Origin: Shinisaurus crocodilurus
Taxonomy: Eukaryota; Chordata; Lepidosauria; Squamata; Shinisauridae
Length of the DNA: 64,000 bases
Direction: 5' to 3'
Assembly (NCBI GenBank): GCA_021292165.1
Contig: CM037878.1
Location: 284,837,744 to 284,901,743, forward strand
The notes beneath the pieces were generated by a model. The model saw only the letters and a list, made by a program, of their open reading frames with translations. It did not search any database and had not been told where the DNA came from. Shown in pieces: positions 54,299 to 63,894 of this stretch; the stretch's first letter is position 1, and each line of letters starts with the position of its first letter. Made by a program: the position numbers and the translations under genes.

Positions 54299-55655
54299 GC
54301 GTGTTCGCACGACACGGGAACCGCGGGGGAGCAGAAGTCCCCTGTGGTTCCCGTGCTGCGCGAACGCCGACTGGCGGTGCCCCTGCGGGACAGCCACGCG
54401 CGGGACACACGCAAAGTGACCATGGGTGGCAGGGATGGGGACTCGGACTCGGGGACTCGGACTCGTGAGTCGGACTGAGTCCCCCCTCTGACTCAACTTG
54501 GACTCGAGTCCCAATATTTTTAAAGGGACTCGAGACTCGACTCGGGACTCAAGACCAAGGACTCTTCAACATCCCTGGGCTGTGCCAGAAGGAGTGGAGA
54601 GGAGCGTGATTGCCGGCGAAGAGCACATGGAAGTGAGGTGCGCCGCTGCTCGGCCACTATGGACGTCTACCAGGAGTGCAGCCCCAACAGTGTGTCAAGA
54701 TTTATTTTGATTGGTGTGTTGCGTACTTGGGAGAGGCAGAAGAAGGACCTGAGATTACTCTGTGTGGCTGCTCTGAGTGTGTTTCTGGTTCCAGCAAGTT
54801 CATCACCAGTGGAGCAGGTGTTCAGTGAGGGTGGAATTGTGATGAGACCTCACCGTTCCAGAATGGGGGCCAAACATTTAGAAAAAATCATGTTCCTCAA
54901 ATGCAACATGGATAAGTTTTAGGAAGTACAGCAAGTTTATTTTTTAAAATCATTTCCCTAAAATGCAACCTTTCAGACATTTTGGGGTTTGGCTGCCTCT
55001 GCCTGCCTGTCTGGGGTTCCCAGCCTCCTCTGCCTGCCTGGTCTCTTCTTGACCAGTTCAACAGTTGAATTGTCCAAGACAAAGGCCTCTGCTTGCCTGC
55101 TTTGGGGCTCCCTGCCTCCTCTGCCTGCCTGGTTATTTTGGGTTTTTCTGCCTGGTCTGTTCTTGCCTAAATCAGTTGCAGAGTTTTGAAATCTGAAGTA
55201 GCCTTATTTTGTTGGGGAAAGACCCCATTGATTTTAATAGGGACTCGTGGAGTCAGCTTTGGGAGTGACTCGTGACTCGTCGTGAGTCACCATTTTGGAC
55301 CAAGGACTCGGACTCGAGACTCGGGTCCAAAGACTCGTGACTCGACTCGTGACTCGAGACCAAGGACTCTTCAACATCCCTGATGGGCGGTAGAGGGGTA
55401 AGCCCCTACCGTGTGTGTGGCCACCCTGCTGTGCAAACAGCTGCGGCCGCTCCAGCCTGTAGGGGCAAACGGCCCCTCTGGGCAACCTGAGTCCCCGCCC
55501 CTAGCACCGGGAGGCCTGCACTGCGGTGCGGGGACTGCCGGCTCCACCAGGGTCCGCCCACACGCGCGGGGCGCAGGTCGTCTGCGGCGCCCCGCCAGAC
55601 CCCGCGGACGGCCCCGTGGTGCCTCCCCCCCCTCACAGCCTGGGTCGTGCAAACC
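54299..55655. mobile_element. GC-rich family F-like element hosting a hAT insertion
   Basis: GTTCGCACGACACGGGAACC at the left and CAGCCTGGGTCGTGCAAACC at the right resemble inverted ends. The parts outside the hAT element (54299-54429, 55383-55655) are both unusually GC- and CpG-rich. Boundaries are uncertain. Confidence 0.4.
54430..55382 (+). mobile_element. hAT element with transposase C-terminus remnant
   Basis: The left end is CAGGGATGGGGACTCGGACT and the right end is GGACTCTTCAACATCCCTG; an 8-bp duplication ATGGGTGG/ATGGGCGG (7/8) flanks it. A frame ending at 54922 encodes VPASSSPVEQVFSEGGIVMR and HLEKIMFLKCN, the hAT dimerisation region at the transposase C-terminus. The catalytic part is missing, so it is an internally deleted relic. 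The right-terminal sequence also occurs internally at about 54556-54576. Confidence 0.9.
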
Positions 55656-56135
55656 GGCCCAGAGCCAGTGAGCAAGAAGGCCACGGCATCTCCTGCTCCT
55701 CCTTCTCACCACCGCCGTTGTCTGGGCCAGAGCGAGAGGCAGGTGAACAAGCAGGTTGCAGTGGTGAAGAGGAGGAGCATGTCCAGGGGGCTCTTTTCAG
55801 TAGGCCCCTGCTGGGGTGCGGGCCCTTGGCATGTGCCCAACCATGCCTACTTTTGACACCGTCCTACAGAGAGTGTCTCAGCACTGGGGAAGTGGGGTGC
55901 GTACCACAATTTGATGTCAACCATCTCTCTTTCATTCAAAATGTTGTTTTTTTCATGATTTACACACTCCTGTTTCCCCTGCTGTTATAGACATATGTTT
56001 GCTTTGCCAGCGATGTAAATACGCATTCTGAGGCGAGGAGAAAAACAACTGCATAGGTCTCCCCAGTTCTAACGCAATGTAGGTAGATTTAGATGGCTTG
56101 GAGAGCAAGGAACAGGATGCTGAAGTATACACTAT
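55656..56135. other. Intergenic, no gene recognised
   Basis: Open frames continue through here from the GC-rich flank but show no domain. Confidence 0.35.
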
Positions 56136-58912
56136 ACTACAAATGAAATTTAATAGGGATAAATGCCAGGTGCTACACCTAGGGAAAGGAAACCAAATGC
56201 AGAGTTACAGAATGGGGGACACTTGGCTCGACAATACTACAAGTGAGAAGGATCTTGGAATTGTGGTAGATCACAAACTGAATATGAGCCAGCAATGCCA
56301 TGAGGCTGCAAAGAAGGCAAATGCTATTTTGGGCTGCATTAATATAGAAGTATAGCTTCCAAATCGCGTGAAGTGATCATTCCCCTTTACTCAGCACTGG
56401 TTAGGCCTCATAGAATCATAGAATCATAGAAAAGTAGAGTTGGAAGGGGCCTACAAGGCCATCGAGTCCAACCCCCTGCTCAATGCAGGAATCCAGGTCA
56501 AAGCATATCTGACAGATGTCTGTCCAGCTGCACCTTGAATGCCTCCAGACTGGGAGAGCCCACCACCTCCCTAGGTAGTTGATTCCATTGTCTTATTGCT
56601 CTGACAGTCAGGAAATTTTTCCTGATGTTTAGGTGGAATCTGGGTTCCTGTAATTTGAGCCCATTATTCCGTGTCCTGCAAACTGGGATGAACGAGAAGA
56701 GATCTTTGCCCTCCTCTGTGTGACATCCCTTCAAATACTGGAAGAGTGCGATCATATCTCCCCTCAGTCTCCTCTTCTGAAGGCTAAACATGCCCAGTTC
56801 TTTCAGTCTCTCCTCATAGGGCCTTGTTTCCAGTCCCTTTATCATCCTTGTTGCCCTCCTCTGAACCCTCTCCAGTTTGTCTATGTCCTTCTTAAAGTGA
56901 GGTGCCCAGAACTGGACGCAGTACTCAAGATGAGGCCTAACCAGTGCCGAGTAAAGGGGAATTATCACTTCCCGCGATTTGGAAGCTATACTTCTATTAA
57001 TACAGCCCAAAATAGCATTTGCCTTCTTTGCAGCCACATCGCATTGCTGGCTCATATTCAGTTTGTGATCTACCACAATTCCAAGATCCTTCTCACTTGT
57101 AGTATTGTTGAGCCAAGTGTCCCCCATTCTGTAACTCTGCATTTGGTTTCCTCTCCCTAGGTGCAGCACTTGGCATTTATCCCTATTAAATTTCATTCTG
57201 TTGTTTTCGGCCCAGCGCTCCAGCCTATCGAGGGTCACTTTGAATTTTGTTTCTGTCTTCCAGAGTATTAGCTGTTCCACCCAACTTTGTGTCATCTGCA
57301 AATTTGATAAGCATTCCCTGTACCTCCTCATCCAAGTCATTAATAAAAATGTTGAAGAGCACCGGGCCCAGGACCGAGCCCTGTGGTACCCCGCTCGTTA
57401 CCTCTCCCCAGTTTGAGAAGGAACCATTGATAAGCACTCTTTGAGTCCGATTCTGTAGCCAATTGTGGATCCACCTGATAGTTGTTCCATCTAGCCCACT
57501 CTTAGCTAGCTTACTAATCAGGATATCATGAGGCACTTTGTCGAAAGCTTGCTGAAGTCCAGATATATAATGTCCACAGCATTCCCACAGTCCACAAGGG
57601 AGGTTACCCGATCAAAAAAATGAGATCAGATTAGTCTGACAGGATTTGTTCTTGACAAATCCATGCTGGCTTCTAGTAATCACTGCATTGTTTTCAAGGT
57701 GCTTGCAGACTGACTTCTTTATAATCTGCTCAAAAATCTTCCCAGGGATTGATGTCAGACTGACTGGCCTATAGTTCCCAGGTTCCTCCTTCTTGCCCTT
57801 TTTGAAGATGGGAACAACATTTGCCCTCCTCCAGTCGTCTGGCACTTCACCTGTCCTCCATGATTTCTCAAAGATAATAGACAGTGGTTCTGAGAGTTCT
57901 TCTGCCAGTTCCTTTATTACTCTAGGATGCAGCTCATCAGGCCCTGGAGATTTAAACTCGTTCAGAGTAATCAGGTGCTCCTTGACCATTTGCCTATCAA
58001 TCTCAAGCTGCAATTCTGCCCCTTCAGTCTGCACTTCAGGTTTGCCAGGGGGGTCATAGACCCTCTTTTGGGAGAAGACCGAGCCGAAGTAGGAATTGAA
58101 CACATCTGCCTTTTCTTTGTCTCTGTTATCATTGCCATCCTCTCGCGAGTTTGAACCCCACCAGTTCTTTTTGTCTTTATTGGCAATAAGAATTTGTTGC
58201 TTTATCTCGCTAACTAGCTATCCAGCTTTAGCCTCCGACCTATCGCAGTTCTGTGCTACTGCTGTCTCTCCCTGAGCTGTTCTTCCACTTCCTATACTGT
58301 CCTTTTTGTTTTCAGGTCACTTGATTTATTGGACGCACATGGCTTCCTCATCCTGGGGGAATGTGCAAGTGTGCCTTTATTCCTCTTAAAACTCCCCCCC
58401 GGGCTCTGGTCCAGTTCTGGGCACCACACTTTAAGAAGGATGTAGACAACTGGAGAAGGTTCAGAGGAGGGCAACAAAGATGATAAAGGGACTGGAAACA
58501 AAGCCCTGTGAGGAGAGATTGAAAGAACTGGGCATGTTTAGCCTTCAGAAGAGGAGACTGAGGGGAGATATGATCGCACTCTTCCAGTACCTGAAGGGAT
58601 GTCACACAGAGGAGGGTCAGGATCTCTTCTCGATCATCCCAGTTTGCAGGGCACGGAATAATGGGCTCAAGTGACAGGAACCCAGATTCCACCTAAACAT
58701 CAGGAAAAATTTCCTGACTGTCAGAGCAATAAGACAATGGAACCAACTACCCAGGGAGGTGGTGGGCTCTCCCAATCTGGAGGCATTCAAGGTGCGGCTG
58801 GACAGCCATCTGTCAGGGATGCTATGACTTGGGTTCCTGTGTTGAGCAGGGGGCGGGTTGGACTCGATGGCCTTATAAGCCCCATCCAACTCTACTATTC
58901 TATGATTCTATG
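56136..58912 (+). mobile_element. CR1 LINE split by a second, inverted CR1
   Basis: The left part 56136-56409 (MKFNRDKCQVLHLGKGNQMQ) stops at GGTTAGGCCT. The right part resumes at 58405 with CCAGTTCTGGGCACCACACT and runs to the TTCTATGATTCTATGA tail at 58912. The two parts are colinear apart from a small loss at the junction. Confidence 0.88.
56410..58404 (-). mobile_element. CR1 LINE with most of its reverse transcriptase
   Basis: The minus strand encodes, in three frame-shifted pieces, an RT. Piece one (58103-57612) has ELHPRVIKELAEEL and NYRPVSLTSIPGKIFEQI. Piece two (57536-57225) has TSGVPQGSVLGPVLFNIFIN and the catalytic FADD. Piece three (to 56498) is the C-terminal 280 residues ending RHLSDML. 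The endonuclease is missing and the 5' end is truncated at about 58404. The tail is TCATAGAATCATAGAATCAT. Confidence 0.93.
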
Positions 58913-60435
58913 AAATGCAGCTCCCCCGTGTAATACTTTAGCGCACGACACGATGCATATTTTCGTGTGTAAGCTCCTCAGGGCTCCTGTTTTCTTGTAC
59001 TCTGTAAAAAACCCATGCACACTGATGGCGCTATAAAAATAAGAAGCGTGCACTGAGGCAGCTCATGCATGCACGCCGACAGCAAAAATAGCAGTGCTGG
59101 TGGGTTTCTCTCTTCCCCCCCCCCCCAGTTTTGCATCCCCCAATTCAGGATAAAATTCCGTCCGATTGGCAACTCATAATGGGTGGCTCGCCACCTAGCG
59201 CCCTCGCTCAACAGAGATTAGGGGGTGAGGGCTCCCCTTCCATATCAGAGACAGAGAGAGACATCTAGTTCTGCTTCAATTATGATACATCTGATCTTTT
59301 AAAAATCAGAAATAGAAATAGACGACTGGGTACATTCTGTTATATTTCCTTACTTTGGGAAACCAACCAAAAGACTATGTCACCATGTTCCTATTTAGGC
59401 CAGCCTAGTGCACACCGCGTGCTTTTAATCTCTGAACCCATTTTGTTTTATAAAAGCTTCCCTGCTAGCAAGGAAAGCTTAAAATGGACACATTTTGCTC
59501 TTTCGTCCTCTCTTTTCCAGGAAGGCAATTATTGTGTATCTCCCCACCTTTTAATTTCCACACCACACACACACACACCGCCTTGTTAGTAGAGCACCAC
59601 ATGACTGCTCCAATAACAAAAGATTTCTTCCTAATAAGGAATCCAGGGTTCAGTCCTCACTGGCCTTCTGCATTTTAGGGAGCTTGGTGAAAAATAAAAG
59701 AGTGCCCCCTCTGGCACTTTTGCACCATGGGCTGTTTTTGCAGCTATGGAAAAGCCGTAATTCGCAAAGTTTCGCCTCTAGCGTTTCTGCAGCTCTCGAA
59801 TGCACCAGTCAGATCAAAAAAAGTAGTAATCACATCCCAGCTGGATTCCACATTGATGGATTCACACATTTAGACAGGTGAGAGTGCCTCACCACAGTCA
59901 GCCGTCTTTCACTTTGACCCAGGCTTATATTATTATTGCAAAGTTTCCGAATTGCACAAATGGAATCGGGAATGCGGGTTGGTTTCAAACGGGCTGGCCA
60001 CCCTTCTCTTTCACCTTGTGCGGCGTTCTACCTGGATCTTCCCGTCTGCATTCTCAGCGCACCAATTTGGTTGCGTGAACCAGACATCAGTGCAGCCCAG
60101 CAATGAACTAAAATGAGTACAGCAGAAAAATTCAAAGTCACTGACTTGCTAGTGATTGAGTGTCCACAGAGCATATGATGACGGAAGATTCAGAGATGAC
60201 AGTCTCAAAACTGAAGTAGCCGCAGGATCATGTCCAGTCAGCACAACTAGGTATGTGAAGGCTTGGGGGGGGGGAACTGAGGGGGACTCCCCAATATGGG
60301 GGGGACCATTTCCTCCCCATTTCCTCCCCAAAATCCCTGGGGAAAAACTAAAAACAAACAAACGACTGGACTTTCCCCCATTTTTTTCCTGGTTTTTTCC
60401 TCCCAGGGCTTCACAACTCTAAGCCCAACAATAAT
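58913..60435. other. Intergenic, no gene recognised
   Basis: A C run lies at 59116-59127 and (CA)n near 59563-59578. GTTAGTAGAGCACCACATGA and CCAGGGTTCAGTCCTC at 59585-59660 may be a decayed tRNA-SINE head. Nothing else was recognised. Confidence 0.4.
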
Positions 60436-60465
60436 TTGGGTGGCCAGTTGCCTGGCCAGATGGGC

Positions 60466-60502
<37 letters not shown>
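60436..60502 (+). mobile_element. L2 tail ending in (AAT)n
   Basis: GGTGGCCAGTTGCCTGGCCA and GATGGGC lead directly into about 12 AAT units. Confidence 0.65.
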
Positions 60503-60676
60503 GAGCTTAGAGAACGAGAATTTTGTATAGTGCATCACTCAGCACCCTCCCGCCCATGTTCCCCAGAGAGAGAGAGAGAGAGAGGCCTTGCACCACCAAG
60601 ATGCCTTCCAGGGTTTTGCAGGACCCTTGGGCAAGACACCCTCCATGACCTCCCCCCTCCCTCAGTGAGCTGCTAT

Positions 60677-60834
60677 TCATAGATTCATATAGATCTGATA
60701 GAGTTGGAAGGGGCCTACACCGAGTCCAACCCCCTGCTCAATGCAGGAAACTAGTGGAGGGGTCTCCCATCCAAGTGATAACCAGGCCTGGCCCTGCTTA
60801 GCTTTCCATGCCCAGACAAGCTGAGCCAGCGTGA
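60677..60834 (-). mobile_element. 5S-rRNA-derived SINE
   Basis: The reversed tail (AGAGTTGGAAGGGGCCTACA), then GGTCTCCCATCCAAGTGATA and CCCTGCTTAGCTTTCCATGC, the complement of the 5S segment, ending at CTGAGCCAGCGTGAG. Confidence 0.88.
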
Positions 60835-60938
60835 GATGTATTCCTCCTCCTCCTCACTACAACAGCAGCAACAACCAGCTTGACGCCTGGCAAATTATGA
60901 AGTTTGTCTATTCACCATATCAATGTGGTGAATTGTTG

Positions 60939-61040
60939 CTGTTATTATTATTATTACTACTACTACTACTACTATGTTATTATTATTATTATTAGTAGTA
61001 GTAGTAGTAGTAGTAGTAATTATTATTATTACTACTACTA
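60939..61040. repeat. Composite trinucleotide array with mirror arms
   Basis: (ATT)n, (ACT)n, (ATT)n, (AGT)n, (ATT)n and (ACT)n follow one another. The ACT and AGT blocks are complementary and can pair into a hairpin. Confidence 0.85.
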
Positions 61041-61198
61041 TGGACCCATCGCTAGAGTCTACACAATTTTCTTTAGAATTTTCCTCCTTTTAAAATCTCC
61101 TTTTTGTAAATTTTCTTTTTTTTTTATCCTGGAAGACAATCTTACTCGGTCACGAGTGATCGCCTGACTGACTGACTACTACTACTACTACTTTGTAG
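61041..61198 (+). mobile_element. 3' UTR of the C2H2-finger retroelement
   Basis: GGACCCATCGCTAGAGTCTA, CTGGAAGACAATCTTACTCG and GTCACGAGTGATCGCCTGA match 26227-26325. The tail here is GACT then ACT repeats instead of GAT. Confidence 0.75.
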
Positions 61199-61310
61199 TA
61201 GTTTTATTATATTGTTTTAATTGTACATCGCCCAGGGTGGTCGGATGGCCGGCCAGATGGGCGATTAATAAATATAAGAAATAAATACTACTACTACTAC
61301 TACTACTACT
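61199..61310 (+). mobile_element. L2-clade LINE 3' tail with (ACT)n
   Basis: TTGTACATCGCCCAGGGTGG, GGCCAGATGGGCGATTAATA, AATAAATAC and about eight ACT units. Confidence 0.78.
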
Positions 61311-61315
61311 TGAGG

Positions 61316-61397
61316 CTGCAATCCTATACTTACTTACCTGAGAGTAAGTCCCATTGAACTCAATGGACTTACTTCTGAGTAGACATGCATAGAATAG
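61316..61397. mobile_element. Palindromic MITE, family C
   Basis: CTGCAATCCTATACTTACTT to TTCTGAGTAGACATGCATAG around AAGTCCCATTGAACTCAATG; this is the best-preserved family C copy. Confidence 0.8.
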
Positions 61398-61500
61398 TAC
61401 TGAAGGAATAGTGCCGAATGAATTTTCGTCATTATAAGGTTTTCATGTACTATGGACAGAACTCCTGAAATAAGAGCAAGCTGTTAAAACTGAACAAGTG

Positions 61501-61730
61501 GGAACCGGTATGGCGTAGTGGTGGAGAGTGTTGGACTGGGACTCTGGAGATCCGGGTTCTATTCCCCGCTCAGCCATGAAACTCACTGGGTGACTTTGGG
61601 CCAGTCACTGACTCTCAGCCTCACCTACCTCACAGGGTTGTTATGAGGATGAAACGGAGAAGAGGAGGATTATGTAAGCTATCTTGGGTTCCTTACAGGA
61701 AAAAAGGTGGGATGTAACTAAAGAAATAAA
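61501..61730 (+). mobile_element. S1 tRNA-derived SINE (complete)
   Basis: GGCGTAGTGGTGGAGAGTGT, GATCCGGGTTCTATTCCCCG (B box), the conserved body, and an AAGAAATAAA end. A 3' fragment of another copy (GGATATAAATATAATAAATA) follows at 61790-61835. Confidence 0.9.
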
Positions 61731-61949
61731 ACCCTGACTTAGTTGAGACAACCACATTTTGCATTTAAAAGTTTTTATTTTCCTTGCAGGGGAAAAAAGG
61801 CAGGATATAAATATAATAAATAAATAAATATATTTATTTTATTTTATTTGGGACGCTCTGTGCGGCTAAAGAAAAGCAACCTGGCAGAAGGTAGTTGCAC
61901 CAAAACTTTTATTTTTAAAAATGCATGCAATGAAGAGAAGACTCTTATG

Positions 61950-62650
61950 ACGACAGTTGGTCGAAGCAGAGGGGCTGCCCTCTCCCTTCTGCTGCCGACA
62001 ACTGATGCGGTCCAGCGGCTGCTGCGAGGACGTCAGAGCAGCGCAGCCCATTCCTGAGGAGGGCCCGCCGCATTTTTTTTTTATCATAAATTGCCCGACT
62101 TCTGCCTATCAGCCAAGAAAGAAAGCCGCTGTTGGATCCTGAACTACAAGTCCCATAAGGCATTGCGCCTGGGAGCGGGGGGGGGACGACGCTTCCGCAT
62201 AGAATCCCCTTTCCCGATTGGCTCAGCTTTGGCAGTCTAAAATCTCCATTGGCTGCGAGGAGGCACGTGCTGGGGGGGGAAAAAAGAGGAAAGGGGACGG
62301 GTCATAAGTTGCTGCGCGGTTTGGCTGTTCGCTGCAGGAGCAGCAGATGCAGTTTTCTGGCTTGGGTGAGTTGAAGAGACGGATTTGCAGCAAGTGAATA
62401 AAAGGAGCCCCGGGGTAAGTTTGGGGGCAGAAAACCTGGGGGCGGGGGGGGCAGAAAACCTGGGGGCGGGGGGGGCAGAAAACCTGGGGGCGGGGGGGGG
62501 CAGAAAACCTTGTCCCGTCTTTGCAGGACAAGGGGTGGAATTCAGGTCTGGGCCAGGGCAGGGCAGGGCCGGGCCAAGGAGGGGTTTTGGAAGCTGGAGC
62601 GACTTGAGAAAAGTGTCTTGGAGGAAGGGGGCTTAGGAAGAAGGGAGGGG
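61950..62650 (+). promoter_or_regulatory. CpG-rich promoter and candidate first exon of the next gene
   Basis: CpG density rises sharply against the surrounding repeats. Motifs in order: a ZNF143-like ACTACAAGTCCCATAAGGCA at 62143, inverted CCAAT boxes GATTGGCTCAG (about 62217) and CATTGGCTGCG (about 62249), an E-box CACGTG at about 62265, and donor-like GGGTGAGT (62364) and GTAAGT (62415). No confident start codon or protein was found, so the first exon may be non-coding. Synteny with mammals would suggest NARS2, unconfirmed. Confidence 0.5.
62427..62510. repeat. G-rich 24-bp minisatellite
   Basis: Four starts of GCAGAAAACCTGGGGGCGGG at 62427, 62451, 62475 and 62500 give a 24-25 bp period; each unit has two long G runs. 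It begins 7 bp after the candidate donor GTAAGT. Confidence 0.88.
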
Positions 62651-62732
62651 GTTGCTGCAGAGTAATTTGGGATCTGCCAGGGGTTTAGGGACATAGGAAG
62701 CTGCCTTATGCTGACCCTGGGTCCATGACCCT

Positions 62733-62969
62733 GAGCCAGTGTGGCCTAGTGGTGAGAGTGTCGGACTGGGACTCGGGAGATCCGGGTTCTAGTCCCCCGC
62801 TCGGCCATGAAACTCACTGGTTGACTTTGGGCCAGTCACTGCCTCGCAGCCTCACCTACCTCACAGGGTTGTTGTGTGAGGATAAGATGGAGAGGAGGAG
62901 GATTATGTAAGCCGCCTTGGGTTCCTTGCAGGAAAAAAGGCGGGGTATAAATATAATAAATAAATAAAT
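62733..62969 (+). mobile_element. S1 tRNA-derived SINE (complete, young-looking)
   Basis: GAGCCAGTGTGGCCTAGTGG, GATCCGGGTTCTAGTCCCCC, the full body and GGGTATAAATATAATAAATA tail. It is close to the copies at 13502 and 61501. Confidence 0.92.
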
Positions 62970-62989
62970 GGCTCACCAGGGTTTCAGGC

Positions 62990-63106
62990 AGGGTCCCCGT
63001 CCCCCCCCCCGAGCCCTACCTGGAGAAGCCGGGGATCGAACCTGGGACCTGCTTCTGCATGCCGAGCAGGTGCTCTTTATCACGCTGAGCTGGGGCCACT
63101 CCCAAA
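62990..63106 (-). mobile_element. tRNA-derived SINE head
   Basis: The minus strand has CCCAGCTCAGCGTGATAAAG (A box) and CCCAGGTTCGATCCCCGGCT (B box), followed by a GGTAGGGCTC body. It is a better match to tRNA than the other heads in the window but has no 3' tRNA arm. Confidence 0.65.
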
Positions 63107-63500
63107 CCCATTTAGAGGGCTTCACCTTGGGGGTGAGGCAAAAATGGCGGCTAGGAAGGGCAGGGGAGAGGTTGCTGCACCTGTGACTGAAGATGGAGGA
63201 GGATGCACATAGACCGCAGGGGGGCTGGTCCAGTTGCCTGAGCCATGTGGAAGCCGGCCCTTGATTCCTGGGGGCGTTCTTTGCGATATATCCCAGCTCT
63301 GGAGTCCTTTTCCAGAGGGGGAAGCCACGCTAGTCTGCTGCAGCAGCAAAAACAGCAAGGAGTCTTCTGGCACCTTAAAAGACTGAGTAACAAGCTTCTT
63401 CTGGCGTCAGCTTTTGTGGACATTTGCATTTGGCGAAGTGGGCGGGGTCCGTGAAAGCTGGTGCCGGGATAAGGCTGTCAGGTTTGGCATGCCTTTAAAG
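63107..63500. other. Unassigned sequence near the window end
   Basis: CTTTTCCAGAGGGGGAAGCC and AAAGACTGAGTAACAAGC resemble a common squamate repeat but I cannot assign it. No exon was recognised. Confidence 0.3.
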
Positions 63501-63607
63501 CAGAGTTCTCCAACCTTGGGTCCCCAGATGTTTTTGGCCTACAACTCCCAGCATGCCCCAGCCAGCTACGCTGGCTGGGGCTTGCTGGGAGTTGTAGGCC
63601 AACACTC
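63501..63607. mobile_element. hAT MITE, family A (right arm deleted)
   Basis: A perfect 8-bp duplication CTTTAAAG (63493-63500, 63608-63615) flanks CAGAGTTCTCCAACCTTGGG and a complete palindromic core; the right arm jumps from GTAGGCCAA to CACTC. Confidence 0.9.
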
Positions 63608-63635
63608 CTTTAAAGAAAAGGGCTGTGTTAGTGTG

Positions 63636-63810
63636 CCTTATGGAATTCACTGCCACAGGATGCGGTCTGCCCACCGGCTTAGATGGCTTTCAAAGGGGAT
63701 TAAGCTAATTCACTGTGGGATACATGAGGCCGGTTTTTAGAACAGCCCCTGCCTTGGGTCTGAACCGAACCGGCGGGACTGCCATGATGTTCTTAATAGG
63801 CAGCATTTGA
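63636..63810 (+). mobile_element. CR1-clade LINE 3' end, second subfamily (decayed)
   Basis: ATGGAATTCACTGCCACAGG, GGCTTAGATGGCTTTCAAAG, then GATGTTCTTAATAGG. Internal deletions. Confidence 0.65.
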
Positions 63811-63894
63811 GGTTAAGCCCATCAGAGTGTTTGCTCACATCATTTTATATCAGACCTTTTAGTTCTTGCTGCTTGTGTTTGTTTCTATTTTTAT

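Noticed and set aside
54197..54478. GC-rich open frames around 54.2-55.7 kb
   Set aside because: They read through transposon ends and GAGTC arrays; only the short hAT transposase C-terminus has family support.
56498..57340. A 280-residue uninterrupted frame as a host gene
   Set aside because: It is the C-terminal part of a CR1 reverse transcriptase, with the CR1 tail right after it.
62385..62636. Frame with a repeating Ala-Glu-Asn-Leu-Gly-Ala-Gly-Gly motif
   Set aside because: It is a translation of the G-rich minisatellite and lies after the candidate splice donor.
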